Source of the DNA: Deltaproteobacteria bacterium
GTDB taxonomy: Bacteria; Desulfobacterota; Desulfarculia; Adiutricales; Adiutricaceae
Reading direction: 5' to 3'
Assembly (NCBI GenBank): GCA_031257955.1
Contig: JAIRNQ010000221.1
Coordinates: forward strand, 1 to 19,126
Length of the DNA stretch: 19,126 bases
Position numbers and translations under genes: made by a program
Notes under the pieces: model-generated
What the model saw: only the letters and a program-made list of their open reading frames with translations
What the model was told of the DNA's origin: nothing
The model's database searches: none
Shown here: in pieces, positions 13,321 through 19,126 of the stretch
Numbering within the stretch: position 1 is the stretch's first letter
How the letters are laid out: each line of letters begins with the position of its first letter

Positions 13321-14643
13321 ATGAGATATCTGCCCCATACCGCGGAAGACGTAAAGGAAATGCTGGCCGCGGTGGGCGTGAAAAGCATTGACGGGCTTTT
13401 CGAATGCGTGCCGCCCGAAGCCCGTCGCGAACGCCCTTTGGACTTGCCGGCGCCCTTAACCGAATGGGAGCTGCGGGACAAGATCGAAGGATTGGCCCAG
13501 GGTGGGGATTGGCAAGTCTTTACCGGCGCCGGTTCCTACGCCCATCGGATACCGGCCTTGGTACCATATCTGGCTTCTCGAAGCGAGTTTCTGACTTCCT
13601 ATACCCCTTACCAACCCGAGATGAGTCAGGGGACACTCCAGGCCATCTTCGAGTTCCAGACCCTCATTAGCCGGCTAACTGGCCTAGCGGTTACCAACGC
13701 CAGCATGTACGACGGGGCCACCGCCTTTACCGAAGCGGCCCTGATGGCCCAGCGCTGCTCCAAGAAACGGGCCCTGGCCGTTAGCGAACTGGCCCATCCC
13801 CACTGGAGACAAGTTCTGGAGACTTATCTCGCGGCCATCGGCGACGTGGAACTGTTGGTCCTTCCGGCCGACGCCCAGGGCCGGACCGACTATGGGCCGC
13901 TGGCCAAGCTGGACAAACCGGCGGCTTTGCTGGTCCAATCGCCAAACTTTCTGGGGGTCATAGAGGATCTGCCGGCGGCGGCGGAGGCCATCCATAAATT
14001 GGGCGGCCTTCTGGTGGTCGGGTTTGCCGAGGCTTTTGCCCTGGGGCTTACCAAATCTCCCGGTTCCCAAGGGGCCGACATCGTCGTCGGCGACGGCCAG
14101 AGCCTGGGATTGGGCCAAGGCTTTGGCGGGCCCAGCGTGGGCCTGATGAGTTCTAAACAGGAATTTGTCCGTCAGATTCCCGGCCGATTGGTGGGCAAGA
14201 CCGAGGACGCCCAAGGCCGGCGGGGCTTCGTGCTGACCCTCTCTACCCGGGAACAGCACATTCGCCGCTCCAAGGCCGTCTCCAACATCTGCTCCAACGC
14301 CGGGCACTGCGCCCTGACGGCGGCCATGTTCATGGCCTCCACCGGCGGGACGGGCTTTAGGAAACTGGCCCAGGTTAATTTGGATCTTTCCGAGTATTTG
14401 AAAAAAGGTTTGCTGGGTTTGGGCTTTAAGCCCTTGGGCGACGCTCCCACCTTTAACGAGTTCGCCTTGACGGCCCCCAAGGGTTTTGACCAGAAACGCG
14501 AGGATCTGTTAGGGAAAAAGATTTTGGCCGGCTTGCCCCTGGGCGCCTGGTATCCAAAATACGAAGGCGTCTATCTGTTCGGGGCCACGGAGACTAAAAC
14601 CCGTGCCGACATTGACGCTTTCTTGGCGGAGGTGAGCGAATGA
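13321..14643 (+). CDS. gcvPA: Glycine dehydrogenase (decarboxylating) subunit 1
   Basis: This is the alpha subunit of the two-subunit P protein, which with GcvPB decarboxylates glycine using PLP. The 440-residue product begins MRYLPHTAEDVKEMLAAVGV and contains TPYQPEMSQGTLQAIFEFQT, NASMYDGATA, GDGQSLGL (about 257) followed by FGGPSVGLM, and PGRLVGKT (about 286), all typical of GcvPA. A GGGAGAT site precedes the ATG. The stop overlaps the gcvPB start as ATGA, as expected for subunits made in equal amounts. A split P protein is common in Firmicutes, archaea and many anaerobes. Confidence 0.97.
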   Translation: MRYLPHTAEDVKEMLAAVGVKSIDGLFECVPPEARRERPLDLPAPLTEWELRDKIEGLAQGGDWQVFTGAGSYAHRIPALVPYLASRSEFLTSYTPYQPEMSQGTLQAIFEFQTLISRLTGLAVTNASMYDGATAFTEAALMAQRCSKKRALAVSELAHPHWRQVLETYLAAIGDVELLVLPADAQGRTDYGPLAKLDKPAALLVQSPNFLGVIEDLPAAAEAIHKLGGLLVVGFAEAFALGLTKSPGSQGADIVVGDGQSLGLGQGFGGPSVGLMSSKQEFVRQIPGRLVGKTEDAQGRRGFVLTLSTREQHIRRSKAVSNICSNAGHCALTAAMFMASTGGTGFRKLAQVNLDLSEYLKKGLLGLGFKPLGDAPTFNEFALTAPKGFDQKREDLLGKKILAGLPLGAWYPKYEGVYLFGATETKTRADIDAFLAEVSE

Positions 14644-16112
14644 GCGCCGAGGTTAAGGTTCCGGGCCAGACCGGTTTAATATTAAACGAAGATCTTTTAT
14701 GGGAGCGGGGTCGCCAAGGCCGATCGGCCATGAGTTTGCCCGAGTCGGGCGTCCCCAAGGCCAGCCTTCCGGCCGAGGTGGCCGGCGATGGCCCCGACTG
14801 GCCGGATCTCTCCGAGCAGCAAGTGGCCCGCCACTATACTCGGCTGTCGACTTGGAATTTTGGGGTCGATACCGGTCCCTATCCCCTGGGCAGCTGTACC
14901 ATGAAGTACAACCCCAAGATCAACGACGCTTTGGCCGATTTGCCCGGTTTTGTGGGGGCCCATCCCTTGCTGCCGGCCGAGGCCGTCCAAGGCGAGCTGA
15001 GCCTCATCCACGATCTGGAAGCCTATTTGGCCGAAATCGTAGGGCTTAAGGCCACCACCTTGCAACCGGGGGCCGGGGCCCATGGCGAACTCTGCGGCAT
15101 GCTCATGATCGCCGCTTACCATCGGCACAACAAAACCCGCCGGACCAAAGTTCTGGTCCCGGAAACGGCCCACGGTACCAACCCGGCCACCGCTTCCATG
15201 TGCGGTTTTTCCGAGATCCAGGTCCCGCTGGGCAGTAAAGGTTACCTTGAATACGCGACGGTTGAAAAACTCATGACCGACGAGGTGGCCGGCCTGATGG
15301 TCACCAACCCCAATACACTGGGCCTCTTTGAGACCGAACTCCATAAGATCAACCAAATGATCCACGATCGCGGCGGTCTGGTCTATGGCGACGGGGCTAA
15401 CCTCAACGCCGTTATGGGCTGGGCCGATCTGGGTCGCCTGGGCATAGACGCCGTCCACATCAACGTCCACAAAACCCTCTCCACCCCCCACGGCGGCGGC
15501 GGGCCGGGGGCCGGTCCGGTGGCGGTAAGCCAGGCCCTGGTGCCTTATCTTCCCGGACCCAGGGTAGTCAAAGAAGGCGATTCCTACCGCTGGGAAGTCG
15601 ATTTGCCCCTTTCCATCGGTCGCCTCCACGGCTTCCACGGCCAGTTTAGGACCCTGGTCAGGGCCTTTGCCTATATCTTGACCATGGGCGCCGATCTCAA
15701 GCGGGCCAGTGAGCTGGCGGTCTTAAACGCCAACTACGTAAAAGAGAAACTGAAGGACCTCTACGATCTGCCCTTTAACCAAAGCTGCATGCACGAGTTC
15801 GTCTTTACCAACGCCAAACAGGAGCCCCACAAGGTCAGCACCCTGGATATCGCCAAGCGGTTAATCGATCTGGGTTTCCATCCCCCGACCATATATTTTC
15901 CGCTGGTGGTCCACTCGGCCATCATGATCGAGCCCACCGAAACGGAAAGCAAGGAGGATCTGGACGCCTTCATCGCCGCCATGCGCCAGGTGGCCGAAGA
16001 GGCCAAAAACGATCCCGATATCCTTCACCGGGCCCCGCTAAATACCTTCCGCCAAAGACTCGACGACGTGGCCGCCGCCAGACGCCCCATACTTACCGGC
16101 GACATGGGCTAA
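14640..16112 (+). CDS. gcvPB: Glycine dehydrogenase (decarboxylating) subunit 2
   Basis: The beta subunit of the P protein carries the PLP lysine. In this 490-residue product it is K278 in INVHKTLSTPHGGGGPG, the glycine-rich loop being the family signature. Other markers are YPLGSCTMKYNPKIND (from about residue 81), LQPGAGAHGEL, VPETAHGTNPATA and GLMVTNPNTLGLFE. It overlaps gcvPA by four bases and so is translationally coupled. The length is normal for the family. Confidence 0.97.
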   Translation: MSAEVKVPGQTGLILNEDLLWERGRQGRSAMSLPESGVPKASLPAEVAGDGPDWPDLSEQQVARHYTRLSTWNFGVDTGPYPLGSCTMKYNPKINDALADLPGFVGAHPLLPAEAVQGELSLIHDLEAYLAEIVGLKATTLQPGAGAHGELCGMLMIAAYHRHNKTRRTKVLVPETAHGTNPATASMCGFSEIQVPLGSKGYLEYATVEKLMTDEVAGLMVTNPNTLGLFETELHKINQMIHDRGGLVYGDGANLNAVMGWADLGRLGIDAVHINVHKTLSTPHGGGGPGAGPVAVSQALVPYLPGPRVVKEGDSYRWEVDLPLSIGRLHGFHGQFRTLVRAFAYILTMGADLKRASELAVLNANYVKEKLKDLYDLPFNQSCMHEFVFTNAKQEPHKVSTLDIAKRLIDLGFHPPTIYFPLVVHSAIMIEPTETESKEDLDAFIAAMRQVAEEAKNDPDILHRAPLNTFRQRLDDVAAARRPILTGDMG

Positions 16113-16196
16113 GCCCATGACCCCGGTAAGCGCGCCTGTAAGCCCGGACGTACGGGCCATGAGGCTAAGGGATACACACCCACCAAGGAGTTTTGA

Positions 16197-17621
16197 ATGG
16201 CCATTAAAGTAGTTATCATTGGGGCCGGTCCCGGGGGTTACGCAGCCGGGATCCGGGCGCGGCGGCTGGGGGCCGAGGTGACTCTCATCGACGGGGATCG
16301 CCCCGGAGGAACTTGTCTTAACCGGGGCTGCATACCCTCAAAAATAATGCGCCGGGCGGCCGATGGCTTAAACTACGTGGAAGACAGCCTGCCCTACGGA
16401 CTGGGCGTAAACGTGGCCTCTTTTGACCTTGGTATTTTACGGGAACGGCAGCGTAAAATCGTCGACTCCCAGGTTCAGGGACTAACCGCCCATTTTAAGG
16501 CTCTGGGCGTAAAGCTGGTTATCGGCAGGGCCGCGGTCGAAAAACCCGGAACGGTCAGGGTGGCCAAGCGGGACGGGACGAGCGAAGAGTGCCCCTACGA
16601 TCGGCTCCTTTTGGCCACCGGCTCGGAACCGGTGTCTTTGCCGGGCCTGCCCATAGACGGAAAAAAAATCGTCACCAGCGACCAGGCCCTGTGGCTAACG
16701 ACGACTCCGAAAAGGCTCCTGGTGGTGGGCGGCGGGGTCATAGGCTGCGAGCTGGCCCAGATCTTTGGCGCCTTTGGGTCGGACACCACCATCGTCGAGG
16801 CCCTGGATCGGCCGCTTCCTCTCCCCAGCGTGGACGCCGAGATCTCCAAGGTCTACGCCCGCTCCCTCAAAAAAATCAAGCTGGCCTTCCTGGCCTCCCA
16901 AACCGTGTTTGCGGTGGAAGAAAACCCCGACGGCTCTCTGAAAGTCCGTTTTGCGCCCTTTTCCGGCCCAGACGCCCCGGGTGAGATCAAAGACCTGACC
17001 TTCGATACCATTCTGGTGTCCGTTGGGCGGCGCCCGGCCCTGGGCGGGCTGGATCTAAAGGCCCTGGGGGTTACCCAAGACTCTAAAGGCTGGCTGAAAG
17101 TTAACGACGATTACCAAACCCAGGCCCCCAACGTCTGGGCGGTCGGGGATTGCCTCGGGCCGGCCAAAATCATGCTGGCCCACGTGGCCACGGCCGAGGC
17201 CCTGGTTGCCGCCGAAAGCATGGTTTTGGGCCAAAGCCAAAGAAAGGTAAACTACGCGGCCATCCCTTCGGCCATCTTTACCGCCCCGGAAATCGGCTGC
17301 GTGGGGCTAAGCCTGGCCCAGGCCAGCCAAGACTTCCCGGGGGCCAAGGCCCAAGATTTTCTCTTCCGGCAACTGGGTAAGGCCCAGGCCATGGGCGAGA
17401 CCGACGGCCTCTTCCGCCTGGTGCTAGCTCCCGACAACCGCATCCTGGGCGCCCATATCATCGGGGCCCAGGCCAGTAGCCTCCTGGGCGAGGCCACCTT
17501 GGCCGTGGCCAAAGGCCTGACCGCCGACGATTTGGCCCAAACCATCCACGCCCATCCGACCCTCCCCGAGGGTTTCTGGGAATGCGCCATGGCCGCCACC
17601 GGCCAACCCCTGCACGGCTAG
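16197..17621 (+). CDS. lpdA: Dihydrolipoyl dehydrogenase (L protein)
   Basis: This 474-residue FAD enzyme re-oxidises the dihydrolipoyl arm of GcvH with NAD+. It has the N-terminal FAD motif GAGPGGYAAG (9-18), the redox disulfide GGTCLNRGCIPSK (C40, C45), the second nucleotide-binding motif VVGGGVIGCELAQIFG, the AVGDC flavin contact and the C-terminal HAHPTLPE with the catalytic His/Glu pair (H453, E458). AAGGAG at 16185-16190 sets the start. Its place after gcvPB indicates a dedicated L protein for glycine cleavage. Confidence 0.96.
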   Translation: MAIKVVIIGAGPGGYAAGIRARRLGAEVTLIDGDRPGGTCLNRGCIPSKIMRRAADGLNYVEDSLPYGLGVNVASFDLGILRERQRKIVDSQVQGLTAHFKALGVKLVIGRAAVEKPGTVRVAKRDGTSEECPYDRLLLATGSEPVSLPGLPIDGKKIVTSDQALWLTTTPKRLLVVGGGVIGCELAQIFGAFGSDTTIVEALDRPLPLPSVDAEISKVYARSLKKIKLAFLASQTVFAVEENPDGSLKVRFAPFSGPDAPGEIKDLTFDTILVSVGRRPALGGLDLKALGVTQDSKGWLKVNDDYQTQAPNVWAVGDCLGPAKIMLAHVATAEALVAAESMVLGQSQRKVNYAAIPSAIFTAPEIGCVGLSLAQASQDFPGAKAQDFLFRQLGKAQAMGETDGLFRLVLAPDNRILGAHIIGAQASSLLGEATLAVAKGLTADDLAQTIHAHPTLPEGFWECAMAATGQPLHG

Positions 17622-17667
17622 CCGCCCCGGGGCCGGTCGGCGGCGCCCAAAAAACAGCCCGGAAAGA

Positions 17668-17699
17668 CCAAAGGCCAAGGCGGTCGCCTTGGCCTTTGG
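17668..17699. terminator. 14-bp perfect hairpin between lpdA and lplA
   Basis: CCAAAGGCCAAGGC (17668-17681) pairs perfectly with GCCTTGGCCTTTGG (17686-17699) around a GGTC loop. No T run follows on the + strand, so it may not terminate on its own. It could be a transcript-stabilising or processing element, or a Rho-dependent pause. It lies about 20-25 bases upstream of the lplA start, close to its ribosome-binding region. Confidence 0.6.
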
Positions 17700-17724
17700 C
17701 TTCGTAGTCGCGTCGGAAATGACC

Positions 17725-18744
17725 ATGGATCAAATATCTTACTTTGAGACCGGGACCACCTGGGCCCCCCAAAACTTGGCCACCGAAGAGGCCCTGTCCT
17801 TGGCCGTGAGCCAAGGCTTTCCCGGGGGCTTTATGCTCTGGCAGAACGCCCCTTCGGTAATCATTGGCCGGCACCAGAACGCCTTTAGCGAAGTTAACAT
17901 CCACGAGCTAAAGACCAAACGGGGTAACGATTTGGTTCGCCGGATGACCGGCGGCGGGGCCGTCTACCACGATCTGGGGAACCTCAATTTTAGCTTCATC
18001 CTTTCCCTGCGCGATCGGCCCGAGCCCACCAACCAGGCCTTTTTGGCCCCCCTGATCGATTATTTTAAGTCTTTGGGTCTGAGCGTGGTCATGGAGGGCC
18101 GAAACGATCTCTCCATCGCCAAGGTGGGCAAGTTCTCCGGCTTGGCCGGGCGGCGCTTCCAAAACGGCTGGCAGCTTCACGGCACCATCATGTACGACGT
18201 GGACATGTCCGTTCTGGAAAAGGTCCTCCTGGTCGATCCGGCCAAATTTCGCGGCAAAGGCGTGGCCTCGGTCCGGGCCCGGGTAACCAACCTAAAGCCC
18301 CATCTCTCCCCCTCGATAACCCTTAGCGATCTCTGGGCCGGCATCCAGGGCGCTTACGGTTACCCGGCCAAGCCCCTCCCCTACGATATCCAACGACTGG
18401 CCCTAAAGCTCACCGAGGAAAAATACGGCCAGGACGCCTGGAACATAGGCCAGTCCCCGCCGGCCGACCTTCTCCTCAAAAACCGCTTTCCCTTCGGCGC
18501 CCTGGAACTACACCTCTCCGTGGCCAACAACAAAATCCAAGCCGCCAAACTCACCGGCGATTTCCTGACCCCCAGCGACCAGACCGAGCAAATCCCCGTG
18601 GATCGCCTGGAAGCGGCCCTCCTGACCCTTCCGGCCGACGACCGCGCCCTCTGGGCCAAAGCCTGGCACGACCTAAATCTTAAACGGGCCTTCTACGGCC
18701 AAGTGGACCAAACCGAGATAGAAAACTGGCTCAAAGGCGATTGA
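17725..18744 (+). CDS. lplA: Lipoate-protein ligase A
   Basis: The product (339 residues from ATG 17725) activates free lipoate with ATP and attaches it to lipoyl domains, here presumably GcvH. Motifs include NLATEEALSLAV, PSVIIGRHQNAFSEVN, the lipoate-binding RRMTGGGAVYHDLGNLNFSF (from residue 72), GRNDLSI, the active lysine region AKVGKFSGLAG (K133/K136), LHGTIMYDVD and VRARVTNLKPH, then a C-terminal accessory domain, giving the two-domain LplA layout. ATG at 17719 is an alternative start. The ribosome-binding site is weak (CGGAA). An extension back to 17689 runs into the hairpin and is unlikely. It is the last gene of the glycine cleavage operon. Confidence 0.95.
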   Translation: MDQISYFETGTTWAPQNLATEEALSLAVSQGFPGGFMLWQNAPSVIIGRHQNAFSEVNIHELKTKRGNDLVRRMTGGGAVYHDLGNLNFSFILSLRDRPEPTNQAFLAPLIDYFKSLGLSVVMEGRNDLSIAKVGKFSGLAGRRFQNGWQLHGTIMYDVDMSVLEKVLLVDPAKFRGKGVASVRARVTNLKPHLSPSITLSDLWAGIQGAYGYPAKPLPYDIQRLALKLTEEKYGQDAWNIGQSPPADLLLKNRFPFGALELHLSVANNKIQAAKLTGDFLTPSDQTEQIPVDRLEAALLTLPADDRALWAKAWHDLNLKRAFYGQVDQTEIENWLKGD

Positions 18745-18754
18745 CGCCCCCCTT

Positions 18755-18793
18755 CCAATAAAATACTCCAATAAAAGACTCCAATAAAATACC
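18755..18793 (+). repeat. 13-bp tandem repeat, three copies, after lplA
   Basis: CCAATAAAATACT, CCAATAAAAGACT and CCAATAAAATACC follow one another just after the lplA stop and before the terminator. They are AT-rich, unlike the surrounding DNA. Confidence 0.9.
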
Positions 18794-18816
18794 GCTTTGA
18801 GCTTTAACTACCTACT

Positions 18817-18844
18817 GCCCTTTTTAACCAAAGGGCTTTTTTTT
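18817..18844 (+). terminator. Strong Rho-independent terminator ending the gcv-lplA operon
   Basis: A 7-bp stem, GCCCTTT (18817-18823) with AAAGGGC (18830-18836), around a TTAACC loop is followed by eight consecutive T residues. It lies about 70 bases after lplA, marking the operon end. Confidence 0.93.
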
Positions 18845-18913
18845 GGGCCAAGCGATCCAATAGCCCAAGTCTAACCCAAGTCATCCGACTCATTACAGTA
18901 TCGGATTGCTTTT

Positions 18914-19042
18914 ATGGTTTCCAAAATTGATCCCGTGTTGGGCAAGCCCGGCAAAATAATATGGGCCATGGCGTCTGTTGGGGTGGGTCTATATGGGGTA
19001 TCCATTCACGGGACTCCCGCCGGCGACCGAGGGCCTCAGTAA
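18914..19042 (+). CDS. Possible small membrane peptide (42 aa)
   Basis: An ATG-started 42-codon frame after the terminator encodes a basic N-terminus (MVSKIDPVLGKPGK), one hydrophobic stretch (IIWAMASVGVGLYGVSI, about residues 15-31) and a polar tail. That is the layout of a single-pass small membrane protein. The upstream ribosome-binding sequence (GGATT) is weak, and its end overlaps the end of the minus-strand gene by seven bases. No family recognised; it may be chance. Confidence 0.3.
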   Translation: MVSKIDPVLGKPGKIIWAMASVGVGLYGVSIHGTPAGDRGPQ

Positions 19043-19126
19043 ATCTCAACGGCCACGTCCGCTTTGCCGACGATGGCCACGGCCACTTGTTTCACCGTCT
19101 CGTACTCCTGAGCGTATTTGTCAACG
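19036..19126 (-). CDS. 3' end of a minus-strand gene (partial, unrecognised)
   Basis: On the minus strand an open frame enters from the right edge and stops at TGA (19038-19036). The visible 29 residues read VDKYAQEYETVKQVAVAIV, then GKADVAVEIY. The alternating hydrophobic pattern and GGCC/GTGGCC-type codon use match coding DNA of this genome. The gene would converge on the lplA terminator. Too little is visible to name it. Confidence 0.5.
   Translation of the reverse strand, partial: VDKYAQEYETVKQVAVAIVGKADVAVEIY

Noticed and set aside
14697..15638. Long minus-strand open frame opposite gcvPB (313 codons)
   Set aside because: It is the antisense shadow of a clear gcvPB gene and has no recognisable product.

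Overview
The window reads as one catabolic locus of an anaerobic bacterium. All recognisable genes lie on the + strand except a gene fragment at the extreme right. The DNA is GC-rich, and the intergenic DNA is rich in GGCC and short tandem repeats. The guanine deaminase resembles the proteobacterial (E. coli GuaD) type from memory, which hints at a proteobacterium or Desulfobacterota. That placement is inference, because there is no rRNA or marker gene here.

Layout. (1) 1-2212: a flavin prenyltransferase (UbiX), a 44-codon Lys/Pro/Ala-rich small ORF and a UbiD-family decarboxylase, joined by ATGA overlaps. Upstream of ubiX are three 59-bp tandem copies of its own translation start. (2) 2264-5175: a bacterial microcompartment (BMC) shell block with three hexamer-type shell proteins (BMC-H), a pentamer (EutN/CcmL type, BMC-P), a small unknown protein and a 350-residue protein distantly like BMC-associated flavoprotein/PduM proteins. 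No BMC-T gene is present in the window. (3) 5708-10804: adenine deaminase, guanine deaminase and an NCS2/AzgA-type purine permease, the first two preceded by tandem repeats (38 bp and 153 bp units). (4) 11369-18744: a complete glycine cleavage system (gcvT, gcvH, gcvPA, gcvPB, lipoamide dehydrogenase) plus lipoate-protein ligase, closed by a strong terminator. (5) The right end holds a possible 42-residue membrane peptide and the 3' end of a minus-strand gene.

How it may fit together (inference). The permease imports purine bases and the deaminases make hypoxanthine and xanthine. In purinolytic clostridia, xanthine is opened to 4-ureido-5-imidazolecarboxylate, converted to 4-amino-5-imidazolecarboxylate, decarboxylated to 4-aminoimidazole, and carried through formiminoglycine to glycine. 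A prFMN-dependent UbiD enzyme is a natural candidate for that decarboxylation, and the glycine cleavage system would consume the glycine. The locus therefore looks like an anaerobic purine-degradation microcompartment with a UbiX/UbiD decarboxylase next to the shell genes, and no aldehyde dehydrogenase in the window. The ring-opening enzymes, xanthine dehydrogenase and formimino-transfer enzymes are not in the window and would have to lie elsewhere.
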